A stretch of 64,000 nt of DNA from CAKVLS01 sp045534265 (GTDB taxonomy: Bacteria > Bacillota > Clostridia > Christensenellales > UBA1242): assembly GCA_045534265.1 (NCBI GenBank), contig JAZSJH010000006.1, forward strand, positions 1-64,000, in the 5' to 3' direction. The number at the start of each line of letters is the position of its first letter. Positions within the stretch are counted from its first letter, which is position 1. Shown in pieces: positions 29,212 through 39,300 of the stretch. Both the position numbers and the translations under genes were made by a program. A model generated the notes under the pieces. The model did no database searches, had not been told where the DNA came from, and saw only the letters and a list, made by a program, of their open reading frames with translations.

Positions 29212-29233
29212 TTATTTTTAAGGGAGAAAATTT

Positions 29234-30250
29234 ATGGAAAAAGTTAAAGTTGGTATCAATGGTTTTGGAAGAATTGGTAGACTAGTACTAAGAGTTGCTA
29301 GTAAAAGAGATGATGTGGAAGTTGTAGCTATCAATGACCCATTTATTTCTGCAGATTATGCAAAATATCTTCTAGAGTATGATACAGTTCATGGAAAATT
29401 TGACGGAGAAGTTTCTTACGAAGAAAACGCTCTTATCGTTAACGGCAAAAGAATTGTTATGTATGCTGAAAAAGATCCTTCAATGATTCCTTGGAAAGAA
29501 ACTGGTGCTGAATATATCGCTGAAGCAACTGGTAAATTTACATCAAAAGAAGACGCTGAACTTCACCTAAAAGGTGGCGCTAAAAAGGTAGTTATTACTG
29601 CTCCTGGTAAAAATGGCGTTCCTATGTTTGTTATGGGCGTTAACAACACAAAATATACAAAAGATATGGTTGTTATCTCTAACGCTAGCTGTACAACAAA
29701 CTGCTTGGCTCCTCTTGCAAAAGTTATTCATGATGAATTCGGTATTGTAGAAGGTCTTATGACTACAGTTCACGCTACAACTGCAACTCAACTTACAGTT
29801 GACGGACCATCTAAGAAAGACTGGAGAGGTGGTAGAGCAGCAAGCGCTAACATTATCCCATCTTCTACAGGCGCTGCAAAAGCAGTTGGCGAAGTTATTC
29901 CTGAACTTAAAGGCAAACTTACAGGTATGAGCTTTAGAGTTCCTACAGTTGACGTATCTGTTGTTGACCTTACTTGCAGACTTGCAAAACCTACAACTTA
30001 TGAAGATATTAAAGCAGCTATCAAAAAACACAGCGAAACTGATATGGCTGGTATCCTAGGATACACAGAAGACCTAGTTGTTTCTAGTGACTTCATTGGC
30101 GAAGTAAGAACTAGCGTATTTGACGCTCAAGGCGGAATTATGCTTTCTGATACTTTTGTTAAACTTATCGCTTGGTATGACAACGAATGGGGTTATTCAA
30201 ACAAAGTTGTTGACCTTATCGCATACGCTGCATCTGTTGACAGAAAATAA
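29234..30250 (+). CDS. gap: Glyceraldehyde-3-phosphate dehydrogenase
   Basis: Glycolytic enzyme that oxidises glyceraldehyde 3-phosphate to 1,3-bisphosphoglycerate with NAD+. The Rossmann start is GINGFGRIGRL, and the active site is SNASCTTNCLAP with catalytic Cys near residue 153. The catalytic His lies in the VHATTATQ region near 180. The C-terminal WYDNEWGYSNKV matches the family. Length 338 is typical. GGGAG precedes the ATG. Codon bias is strong, as expected for a highly expressed gene. A strong terminator follows directly. Confidence 0.99.
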   Translation: MEKVKVGINGFGRIGRLVLRVASKRDDVEVVAINDPFISADYAKYLLEYDTVHGKFDGEVSYEENALIVNGKRIVMYAEKDPSMIPWKETGAEYIAEATGKFTSKEDAELHLKGGAKKVVITAPGKNGVPMFVMGVNNTKYTKDMVVISNASCTTNCLAPLAKVIHDEFGIVEGLMTTVHATTATQLTVDGPSKKDWRGGRAASANIIPSSTGAAKAVGEVIPELKGKLTGMSFRVPTVDVSVVDLTCRLAKPTTYEDIKAAIKKHSETDMAGILGYTEDLVVSSDFIGEVRTSVFDAQGGIMLSDTFVKLIAWYDNEWGYSNKVVDLIAYAASVDRK

Positions 30251-30262
30251 TAATTTTATTAC

Positions 30263-30294
30263 AAAAAAATGCGGGAGTTATCCCGTATTTTTTT
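30263..30294 (+). terminator. Terminator of gap
   Basis: A 14-nt arm ending ATGCGGGA pairs with TCCCGTAT plus T residues (one G-T pair), loop GTTA. Confidence 0.95.
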
Positions 30295-30301
30295 ATATAA
30301 C

Positions 30302-30330
30302 TTGACTATATGCTTTTGATTTGATAAACT
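30302..30330 (+). promoter_or_regulatory. Candidate promoter of the TM2-protein/mnmA operon
   Basis: TTGACT (30302-30307), 17 bp, TAAACT (30325-30330). The -10 is weak, but the position is right for the next operon. Confidence 0.45.
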
Positions 30331-30356
30331 ACCATTGTAAAAGTGAGAATTATATT

Positions 30357-31103
30357 ATGGCAAAAAAAGTAAAAGAATTTAAGCGTTGTCCAAGATGCGA
30401 TACAAAAGCTGTTATTTATCAAGATAAATGCAACGCTTGCGGACTTATTTATTCAAGACTTGCAAATGCTTCAAATAAAGAAGCTAAAAAAGCATTAAAA
30501 CGCGGACAAAAAAATAGAGTAATATGTGATAAAACATTGCCAAAAGATGTTAACAAATGGAAATTGTTCTTTATGGCATTATTCCTTGGATTGTTTGGCG
30601 GACATTTTTATTATGTAGGCAAATATAAGACAGGTATTGTATTTTCTGCTTCTATCATTATGCTTCTTTCAACAGGTCTTATTGATTTTGAATTGTGGTA
30701 CAAATACTCATTCTGGATTTGGTTTTTAATTTTGCCTGCCAGCGGCTGTCTTGTTTATTGGGCTGTTACTGTTGTTCAAATTTTAACAAATACATTTAGA
30801 GTTCCTATCGCTCTTAAAGAAGAAGTTGTGGTAGATAAAAAGAACGAAAATGTTGATACTGATGCTGTGTTGAAAATTGTTGAGCAAGTATCTGAAAAAG
30901 TTGAGAAAGACAAAAAAGCAGAAGCAAAACAAAAAGAAAAAGAGCAAAAGACTATTACTAAAAATAAAGAAACAAAACCTGTAGAAAAAACAGAAGAAAA
31001 ACCCGTGGAAAATGTAAAAGAAGAGAAAAAAGAAACTCAAAAAACTTCTACAGAAAAGACTGAAATACCAGAGAAGAAATCTAAAAAGAAGGCTACAAAA
31101 TAA
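30357..31103 (+). CDS. Zinc-ribbon and TM2-domain membrane protein (248 aa)
   Basis: The N-terminus carries a four-Cys zinc ribbon (CPRC then CNAC, about residues 10-29). Residues about 65-140 form a TM2 domain: two or three membrane helices with the family-typical GLFGGHFYYVG near 83, found in many small bacterial proteins of unknown role. The last 85 residues are Lys/Glu-rich and low in complexity, probably cytosolic. ATG 30357 (MAKKVKEF) is preferred over an upstream start that lacks a ribosome site; the site here is weak (GTGAGAA). The stop codon overlaps the mnmA start as TAATG, so the two genes are translationally coupled. Function unknown. Confidence 0.8.
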   Translation: MAKKVKEFKRCPRCDTKAVIYQDKCNACGLIYSRLANASNKEAKKALKRGQKNRVICDKTLPKDVNKWKLFFMALFLGLFGGHFYYVGKYKTGIVFSASIIMLLSTGLIDFELWYKYSFWIWFLILPASGCLVYWAVTVVQILTNTFRVPIALKEEVVVDKKNENVDTDAVLKIVEQVSEKVEKDKKAEAKQKEKEQKTITKNKETKPVEKTEEKPVENVKEEKKETQKTSTEKTEIPEKKSKKKATK

Positions 31104-32182
31104 TGGAAACAGTTGTTGTAGGAATGAGCGGTGGTGTAGACAGTTCTGTTGCTGCACTTTTGCTAAAAGAGCAAGGTTATAATGTTATTGGACTATTTAT
31201 GCACAACTGGGAAGAAAATGATGAAGACGGCGCGTGTACTGCAGCTGACGACTGGGAAGATGTAAAAAGAGTTTGTGATAAAATAGGTATTCCATACTAT
31301 TCTGTTAACTTTGCAGATGAATATTTGGATAGAGTTTTTAGCGAATTTTTGAGCGAATATAAAAAGGGCAGAACTCCAAATCCTGATGTTCTTTGCAATA
31401 GAGAAATTAAGTTTGGTCCATTTTTGGAAAAGGCTTTAGTTTTGGGCGCTGACCATATTGCAACAGGTCATTATGCTAATGTAAGATGCGAAAATGGTTT
31501 GTATTATTTGGAGCGTGCAGTTGATGATAACAAAGATCAAACATACTTTCTAAACCAATTAAATCAAGCCCAATTATCAAAAGTTATGTTTCCTATAGGA
31601 AATATAGAAAAACCTGTTTTGCGTCAAATAGCCGAAGATAACGGGCTTATAACCGCAAGAAAAAAAGATAGTACAGGTGTTTGCTTTATTGGCGAACGTA
31701 AATTCAAGAAATTTTTGCAAAACTATTTACCAGCAAAATCTGGTGATATAAAAGACGAAAACGGTAATGTTGTTGGTCGTCACGAAGGTGTAATGTTTTA
31801 TACCTTTGGCCAAAGAAGGGGTCTTCATATCGGCGGCAAAGCCGGTGGTAATGGCGGTCGCTGGTTTGTATATGACAAAGACGTAAAAAACAATATTTTG
31901 TATGTAAGCCAAGGTGATGAAGGCAGACTATATAGCAAAGGTCTTGTAAGTTACGAAATCAACTGGATACCAAAAACTCCAGACCAAAAAGTTTTTAATT
32001 GTCTTGCAAGATTTAGACATAGACAACCCCTTCAAGAAGTTACAGTACATATCCAAGATGATGGTAGTGTAAGAGTAGAATTTAAGGAAAAACAAAGAGC
32101 AATAACTCCAGGGCAATATGTTGTATTTTATACAGAAAGAGATTGTCTAGGCGGTGGAAAAATTGAAGAAGTTATTTTTTAA
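31103..32182 (+). CDS. mnmA: tRNA-specific 2-thiouridylase
   Basis: Adds sulfur to U34 of tRNA-Lys, -Glu and -Gln in an ATP-dependent reaction. The PP-loop SGGVDSSVAALLL is at residues 9-21. Catalytic Cys are in NPDVLCNREIKF near 97 and TGVCFIGERKF near 192. The motif FTFGQRRGLHIGG region (as YTFGQRRGL) near 235 is typical. Length 359 is normal. The start overlaps the stop of the TM2-protein gene by one base; AAGAAGG in that gene's end serves as ribosome site. The terminator stem begins inside the last codons. Confidence 0.98.
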   Translation: METVVVGMSGGVDSSVAALLLKEQGYNVIGLFMHNWEENDEDGACTAADDWEDVKRVCDKIGIPYYSVNFADEYLDRVFSEFLSEYKKGRTPNPDVLCNREIKFGPFLEKALVLGADHIATGHYANVRCENGLYYLERAVDDNKDQTYFLNQLNQAQLSKVMFPIGNIEKPVLRQIAEDNGLITARKKDSTGVCFIGERKFKKFLQNYLPAKSGDIKDENGNVVGRHEGVMFYTFGQRRGLHIGGKAGGNGGRWFVYDKDVKNNILYVSQGDEGRLYSKGLVSYEINWIPKTPDQKVFNCLARFRHRQPLQEVTVHIQDDGSVRVEFKEKQRAITPGQYVVFYTERDCLGGGKIEEVIF

Positions 32183-32199
32183 TTAAAATAACTTTTTTA
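32169..32199 (+). terminator. Terminator of mnmA, overlapping its stop codon
   Basis: AAGTTATTTT (inside the last codons) pairs with AAAATAACTT, followed by TTTTAT. The stem is A/T-rich. Confidence 0.7.
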
Positions 32200-32222
32200 T
32201 TTTTTATAAGGGCTTTATTTGC

Positions 32223-32251
32223 TTGATATATTTTTTACTTTTTTTTATAAT
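32223..32251 (+). promoter_or_regulatory. Promoter with T-rich spacer, surface protein A
   Basis: TTGATA (32223-32228), exactly 17 bp, TATAAT (32246-32251). The spacer is almost pure T (T6-AC-T8 reaching into the -10). It is nearly identical to the promoter at 36227-36255. Confidence 0.85.
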
Positions 32252-32281
32252 ATTACTATAAATCAAATAAAGGGTAAAAGT

Positions 32282-35200
32282 ATGAAAAACAAAATCTTTT
32301 CTTTTGTTTTGGGGCTATGTGCTATTTTTGCATTGACGCTTCCTAAGACAACGTCAGCATATGCTGATACAACTGAATATACAGTTAATTATTATGATAC
32401 AGAAGATACTCTGCACAATACACAAACTGTAGAAAGTGGAAGCTATCTAGTTCCACCTACACTTGCTGTAGAAGATGGATACAAAGTGCTTTGGTACACA
32501 AGCAATGCAAGAGATACTGTGTATGACTTAAACACTCCTGTTTCTTCAAATCTTGACCTTTATGCTGGTAAGGTAGAAATTAACACTATTGTACTTATGC
32601 AAAGACATTCTACTGATTATTCAACAGGTGAGAATGAGTATGAATACGAAGCTTATGATAGTGTAGAAGTTATACCAGGTTCTTATGCAACAGTAGGCAA
32701 TGGCGCTGAAGTAACTGGTTATAATTTCTCTCACTGGTCTCTTACTCCACAAGGTAGTGCTTTTAACTTTTATAATACTCCAATCAACTCAGATATTGTA
32801 TTGTACCCTGTATATACAATTAAGACTTTTACCGTAAAATTTTATGCAAATGGAAATTTATATGACACAAAGACAGCTAGTTATAATTCTACAATTATTC
32901 CTCCAGAATATACATCAAACACTCATGTAGTAATTGGTTGGAAAAAAATAGGTGGAGCAGAAACTAGTGTTGATTTTGCTAATGAGTACATAACAGAAGA
33001 TTCTTCTTATGAAATAATTTTACAACAAGTAGAAGTTAATGTATCTGTAAATACAAGTTCTATTTATTATATGCTACAAAATTCTATATCCTCAACTATT
33101 GCAAGTGGGGATACTTTGGTTGTGCAAATAAAATTATATGATGAATTTTCTCATCATGAAGTTACAACTGCGGATTTGAAATGTACTGGTGATTATGGGG
33201 ATGCATCTGTTAATTATGATGAAACAACCGATATATATACAATAGTTATTTTTAACATTACAAGTGATTTTTCATTTGATCTAAAAGCTTTACCTATTAA
33301 TGAGTATAAGGTTACTCTTCCTGAAGTAGAGGGTTTGATTTATACCATCACAACACCAACAGAAGATTATTCTTTGGAAGGGAATATTTATACTTTGAAT
33401 GTAACTAAAACCTTTACATTTACAGTTTCAGTTCAAACTGGGTTTTATGCAAAAACACTTGCTTTTAGTAATTGTACAAATTATTCTGGAATTTATTCTT
33501 TAAACGATAGAGCGGATGTTGACATTGTTTCTTATTGTGATGTTGTACAATATCATACAGTAACATTTGTCGGAATTGACAATGTAAATCTATCTTTAGT
33601 AAATAATTATCTAGAAACAAATTCTGGTAGATATATATATGAAAAAGGAACAACTGCGAATTTTACAGCAACCGCAAATGCAGGTTATTTTGTAAAATCT
33701 GTTACTGGCGCCAGTGTATTAAATAATGTTTATTCTGCAGTTATAAATAGTGACGTAAATATTGCTTTTAATGTTGTTGAAAGCAATCTTGTAACAATTG
33801 TTATCCCAACTGGTGTTGAAAATGTTCTTGTTACTAATTACCTAGCAAGAAACCTTAACGAATACACAGTTGAAGAGGGTAGTGATATTCAAATATCTTA
33901 CTCTTTGGCTGCAGCATATAGCGATAGTAATGTAACGCTTAATAGCGGAAGCTATACAAACACTTTAAGTGGAAGCATTTTTACTGTTTATGCAATTACA
34001 GATGATGTAACTATTACTTTTGAAAATGTTATTATCAATAATTGTACAATATCCTATGTTAATAATGAAATGGCAACTTTTATTGGGGCTAACACAATAG
34101 ATTATGGCTCAAATATTGTTATAACTGTTGTATTAGAAGACGCCTATACTAGTTCTGTAATAGGGGCTAGCAATATTTCTATCACAGGAAGTTATTACAA
34201 TTATATTGTTAATGGAAATGAAGTCTCAATAAACTCAATAACAAGTGATATATCTATTGAAATTTTTGGACTTGAGAAAAATATATATACATTAACTCTT
34301 CAACAAAATGTTTATGGTTCTCTTGAATCAGCTGCTTTGACAATGTATCACGGTAGTAATATTACACTAACACCAAAATTTGAACTAATGTATGATAGAA
34401 CTCAATTAATTCTTAGCAATATTGTAATTACAGGTGATTATGTTAATTATACGGTTTTGAATAATGTTGTAACTATTATAAATGCAAAAAGTGACCTAAC
34501 GGTTTCTTTAAAAGATTTAGAGATTAATAAATATTTTATCAGTTTACCACCAGTTCAGCCAGGCAAGTTTTCTTTAAGTACTATATCAAAAAATGTTAAT
34601 CATGGCGAAAGCTTAACTTTTTCTGTAACAATTAATGAAAATTGTTCACAAAACGCAGATACATTTACTGTTTATAAAAATGGACATAGATTTGCTGGAA
34701 CTAGAAATGGTTTAGTATATACTTATACATTAGAAAATATTGTAGAAGATGTTACTTTTACTTCAACAAACCTTAATCTAAACACCTATACTGTAGATTT
34801 TATTGATACATCAGTATATGTTGATGATGATGGAGTAAAGGTTCATCCAACACTAAAAACGTCTGTTGTTGAATATGGAACAGAAGTTGTTGCTATAGAT
34901 CCAACAAAAACTGGTTATGAATTTGTTAACTGGTATGCAAACGAAGATTGTGATGTAGTGTTTGATTTTACACAACCAATTACACAAAACACTCAAATTT
35001 TTGCTAAATACGAAATTAGAGTATACGAAGTGACATTTGTTGCTAACGGTATCGTAGTAGAAACTGTTGTTGCATACTCTGGTGATGACCCAGAAGAAAT
35101 CGCTCCTGAAATTCCAGTTAGAGAAGGATATACTCAAGTAGCTCCTTATTGGGATTTTGCAGCAGTTGGATTTAATGCAGTTGTATTCAAAGATGCAACC

Positions 35201-36154
35201 GTAAATGCTGTTTATACTATCAATACATATACTGTTAAGTTTATGACACCATTTAGTCAAACTCCATTAAATACTCAAACCGTAAACCACGGTGGAAACG
35301 CAGTTGCTCCAACAAATACAAATGTAACTGGTTATACATTTGCATACTGGGATAATTCTTATGAAAATATCACAGAAGATACTATTGTAAATGCAATTTA
35401 TGAAATCAATACATATACAATTACATTTATCAATGGAAATACAGGAAACAAAGTATATGAAGCCGAAGCAAACTATAATACAACTATCGAAAGACCAGAT
35501 GACAGTAGCATTGTTAAATTAGGATTCACAGTATATGGTTGGTATACAGATGCTGCTATGACCGCTGCTTATAACTTTAATTCTAGTATCAAAAATGATT
35601 TTACACTTTATGGTAATATTGATGTTACAAAACTAACACTTAGATTTGTTATAGATGGTAATGTTATTTTGCAAGAAGAAGTAGCATATGATAAAAATTA
35701 TACAAAACCATTCCCTGAAATTCCAGAAAAAACAGGTTATACCGTTGTTGGTTGGAGCCAACCTTCAGTAGAAGGCCTTGTAACTGACCTTGATGTTGTT
35801 GCCGTATACGAAATTAATACTTATACTGTTACATTTAAGTATTCAGACGGAACAGAAGAAAAAGTTACTGTAAATTATGGAACAACAATTACAGAACTTC
35901 CTAACAAAGGCAAAGGTTTCGGTGTAAAAGTTTCTGCTGATATGAGCAAATTAAGAAACATTGATTCTGATAGAGAAGTAACTGTAACAATAACAAATTA
36001 TGGGTACCTTATCTATATAGCTTGCGGCGTTGTTGCACTTGGACTAATTGCAACTGTTATTATACTTTCTTTGAGAGTAAAGACAAGTGGTGTAATTATG
36101 AAACAGGCAACAAAAGAAAAACCAGCAAAACAAGAGCAATCTGAAGAAGAATAA
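32282..36154 (+). CDS. Repeat-rich membrane-anchored surface protein A (1290 aa)
   Basis: Secreted protein with a signal peptide (residues 1-29, cleavage after SAYA) and a C-terminal helix at about 1240-1264, followed by a charged 25-residue tail. The outer part contains InlB_B/Listeria-Bacteroides-type (Flg_new) repeats of about 65-75 residues with pattern YTVxFxxxG...GYxFxxW...D..L.A.Y near residues 30-260 and 880-1220. The middle holds a different repeat set starting with N-x-YT-V/I and ending in a short acidic/hydrophobic linker. No LPXTG motif. AGGGT precedes ATG 32282, which is chosen over an upstream TTG frame that overlaps the promoter. Paralogous to the next gene. Adhesion is inferred from the repeat type. 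Confidence 0.9.
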   Translation: MKNKIFSFVLGLCAIFALTLPKTTSAYADTTEYTVNYYDTEDTLHNTQTVESGSYLVPPTLAVEDGYKVLWYTSNARDTVYDLNTPVSSNLDLYAGKVEINTIVLMQRHSTDYSTGENEYEYEAYDSVEVIPGSYATVGNGAEVTGYNFSHWSLTPQGSAFNFYNTPINSDIVLYPVYTIKTFTVKFYANGNLYDTKTASYNSTIIPPEYTSNTHVVIGWKKIGGAETSVDFANEYITEDSSYEIILQQVEVNVSVNTSSIYYMLQNSISSTIASGDTLVVQIKLYDEFSHHEVTTADLKCTGDYGDASVNYDETTDIYTIVIFNITSDFSFDLKALPINEYKVTLPEVEGLIYTITTPTEDYSLEGNIYTLNVTKTFTFTVSVQTGFYAKTLAFSNCTNYSGIYSLNDRADVDIVSYCDVVQYHTVTFVGIDNVNLSLVNNYLETNSGRYIYEKGTTANFTATANAGYFVKSVTGASVLNNVYSAVINSDVNIAFNVVESNLVTIVIPTGVENVLVTNYLARNLNEYTVEEGSDIQISYSLAAAYSDSNVTLNSGSYTNTLSGSIFTVYAITDDVTITFENVIINNCTISYVNNEMATFIGANTIDYGSNIVITVVLEDAYTSSVIGASNISITGSYYNYIVNGNEVSINSITSDISIEIFGLEKNIYTLTLQQNVYGSLESAALTMYHGSNITLTPKFELMYDRTQLILSNIVITGDYVNYTVLNNVVTIINAKSDLTVSLKDLEINKYFISLPPVQPGKFSLSTISKNVNHGESLTFSVTINENCSQNADTFTVYKNGHRFAGTRNGLVYTYTLENIVEDVTFTSTNLNLNTYTVDFIDTSVYVDDDGVKVHPTLKTSVVEYGTEVVAIDPTKTGYEFVNWYANEDCDVVFDFTQPITQNTQIFAKYEIRVYEVTFVANGIVVETVVAYSGDDPEEIAPEIPVREGYTQVAPYWDFAAVGFNAVVFKDATVNAVYTINTYTVKFMTPFSQTPLNTQTVNHGGNAVAPTNTNVTGYTFAYWDNSYENITEDTIVNAIYEINTYTITFINGNTGNKVYEAEANYNTTIERPDDSSIVKLGFTVYGWYTDAAMTAAYNFNSSIKNDFTLYGNIDVTKLTLRFVIDGNVILQEEVAYDKNYTKPFPEIPEKTGYTVVGWSQPSVEGLVTDLDVVAVYEINTYTVTFKYSDGTEEKVTVNYGTTITELPNKGKGFGVKVSADMSKLRNIDSDREVTVTITNYGYLIYIACGVVALGLIATVIILSLRVKTSGVIMKQATKEKPAKQEQSEEE

Positions 36155-36183
36155 AAAGCAAAGCAAAAAGCTTTGCTTTTTTG
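36153..36183 (+). terminator. Terminator of surface protein A
   Basis: AAAAAGCAAAGC pairs with GCTTTGCTTTTT, loop A5, and then a T run. Confidence 0.95.
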
Positions 36184-36226
36184 TTGTAAAAAACCCAAAA
36201 TGTTTGTTTATTGTGTTGTATTTTGC

Positions 36227-36255
36227 TTGATATATTTTTTAGTTTTTTTTATAAT
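36227..36255 (+). promoter_or_regulatory. Promoter with T-rich spacer, surface protein B
   Basis: TTGATA (36227-36232), 17 bp, TATAAT (36250-36255). From GC before the -35 through the -10 it differs from the 32223 promoter at one base only (G for C in the spacer). Confidence 0.85.
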
Positions 36256-36311
36256 AATATATATAAATTTATACTTGCTAGAGTACCGCCTGCTTGACAA
36301 AAGGATGGAAA

Positions 36312-39300
36312 ATGGAAAGACAAAGTATTTTAAGAAAATTTACAATAGTAATAGCATTTATATTAAGTCTTGGGCTTATGCTTACAGGGCTTCTTTTGCC
36401 CGTAAAAAGTTATGCTGATACAGAGCCTAATGACCCGAATGCAACATGTTATACAGTATCTTTTAAGATAGGAGGGCAACTTTATGTTGCATACAAGCTA
36501 AATAGTGGACAATCAGTTACGCAACCAACTGAGGGAGATTTAGATGGCAGAACTTGGGAAAATACAGCTACAGGTTTAGCATTTAACTTTTCTAACACAA
36601 TTTCAAGCAATTTAACACTATCATTAATGTTGGATGCTACAGAGGCTGCAGTAATGTTCTTAAAAGAGAATCCAAATTTCACTGGAACTTCTAGTAGTGA
36701 TGAATATGAAAAAAATAAATATTGTGGTCTTGATGTAAAAATTATTCAAAAAGGCCAATCTGTTGCTCCAATTGCAAATGCAATGATTCCAACTAAAATT
36801 GGCTTTGATTTTAATTGTTGGGTAAATAATGAAGCATCAATGACAGCTTTTAATTTTTCTAATACAATTTCAACAACAACGTTTTTGTATCCAAAGTATG
36901 TCTTAAAAACATATACACTAACATTTAGACATTATGACGATTCTATAGATACAAGAACAGTATCTCACGGAAATGTCCTTTCTGATGTTCCAACGCTAAA
37001 AGCTCAGCCAAACTTTATTGGAAATGGTTGGTATGAAGAGGGGGATACTTCAAAAACACCATTTAACTTTGTGTACTCACAAATTACAAGGGATATGGTT
37101 TTTTTACCATTATATAGTGCTGCTGATTTTAAAATAGATTTTACTGCAAATATTTATGCTGCATTTGGAACTTATTCTAGTGGCTTATTTACAGAGTTTG
37201 CTACCGATCAATATACTGCCAATGGGGCAAACTATGAGTTTTATATTTTATTAAATTCGACCTATAATCAACACGCCCTTACTACGACAAATATTTCTAG
37301 AGTAGGAAGTTTATCTTATACTCAATTAGATTCTGTTCCTGGTGAGACTGGTATGTACAAATGCACTTTGATTACTGTAGCAAGTGCGATAACTATAAAT
37401 TTACAAAATATTCCTAAAAACAAGTACACAGTAGAATTTGATTTTACAAACGCCCAAGGGATTGGCGTTAGACCAATATCAAGTTTAGTTGAAGGATCTG
37501 ATTATGAGATTGAGTCTGGTAAATATAAAGTAGAATATGGTAAAGGTTTTTATTTTGAGCTTTATGTAGAGTCTACTCATGAATCAAGAGAATCTGTTAA
37601 TTATGATGGTGGACAAACGGTTTATTTTGCTCCAGGCACAGTTGGATATAGCGGTATGTATGGTGCATATAATGTTATAAACACCAGCGGCAACAGTGAA
37701 ATAGAAGTTAATGTTGAAACTGTGGAATGTGTTACTGCAGTATTTACAGGGATTGAAGAATTAACCTTAACAGGATTTGACAATCCAAGTTTTGATACCG
37801 CATTGGTTGTGTGGGATGAATCTACAGGAACTGCAAGAATTAGAAAGGGTACTACTTTTTACTTTACTGCAAGAGAAACAAATGAAAATAGATTTTATAT
37901 ATTGAGTGTAACAGGGGCTACTCTTTCTGGTGGACAATATAGATATTTTTCTAATGTAAATTTAGATGTTGCATTTACTGTTGTTGAAACGGTATTTGTT
38001 ACAGCTCCAGCTGCAATTACCGGATCTCCAACAATTTCAGGTGAATCTGATATAAGCGGTTCTGAAATTATTTGGAATCAAGCAGACTCTTCTTGGACAT
38101 ATAGAATTAGAAAGGGTGGAAAGCTAAAATTAACATTTTCTTTTACAACAGAGTATTCTGAAACTGATGTTTCAATTGAGGCTCCAACTTCTGCTATAAT
38201 TAACAAAGATCAATTCGCGAGCGATAGTATTATTTTTGTTGAAAATATTAATGAAACTTGTATTTTAATTGTTAATCCTTTGCAAAAAAATAGATATACT
38301 ATCGGTTTAATTAGCAACGATATGGCAACTTTGGAAAACGGTGAAGGATTTGATTCTAACATAATAGAATATGCCGGAAACTTTTCTATTAAAATTACTA
38401 AAAAAACAGCATATTCTATGGCTATTATAACAGAATCTAATGTCAATATTACCTCAAATAAATACTCTAGTTTTGAGGTTGTAGAAGTAAATTCTGGCGG
38501 AACAGATGCATACTATGTAATCAATATTAATACTATTGTTGGTAGTTTTACTGTTAATATTGAAGATTTGCAAAAGAATACTTATACAGTTTCTATGATA
38601 GGCAATGAGTTTGCTGAAATTACATCTTCTTCATCAACTGCTCAATATGCTGGTAGTTTTGTATGTATTTACACATTAGGAAATGCGTATTCAGCCTCTT
38701 CTTTACAACCTTCAAACGTAAAAATTCTTGATGCTGTTTCTAGAGAAGAAATTGTTACATATAGTATAGATGTAAAAACAGCACAAAGAACTATTACAAT
38801 CACAGGTGTTGTTACTGCGATAGAGGTAAGTATTTATGGTTTGCAAAAAAATACATATACAATATCTGCAGAATATTTAGGCACTTTTGAGGCTTTTAAA
38901 TCAACAAAGAAAAATAGAGAAACAATAGAACATGGCTCTATGTTTACCTTTAGTTTGTCATTTGAAGATCCTTCATATACTCAATCTATAAATGCGATAA
39001 ATCTTCAATATTCTATCAACAACGGAGATTATGCAGACTTAGAACCAATTAATAGAGAAGATAATGGCTCTTATGAAATTTTGACTTATGCAATTTATAA
39101 TGTAACAGGTAATATTACATTTAATATTCCAGAACTTCAAATAAACAGATATACAGTAATTTTTTATGATACAGATCCTTTAGATCTTATTTATCAATAT
39201 AATGCTGTTGTGCATGGAAGTTCAATTCAAGAGCCAACTAGACCAACAAAAGAAGGCTACCAATGTATTGGTTGGTACCTTACAGAAACTGGGTCTTCTC

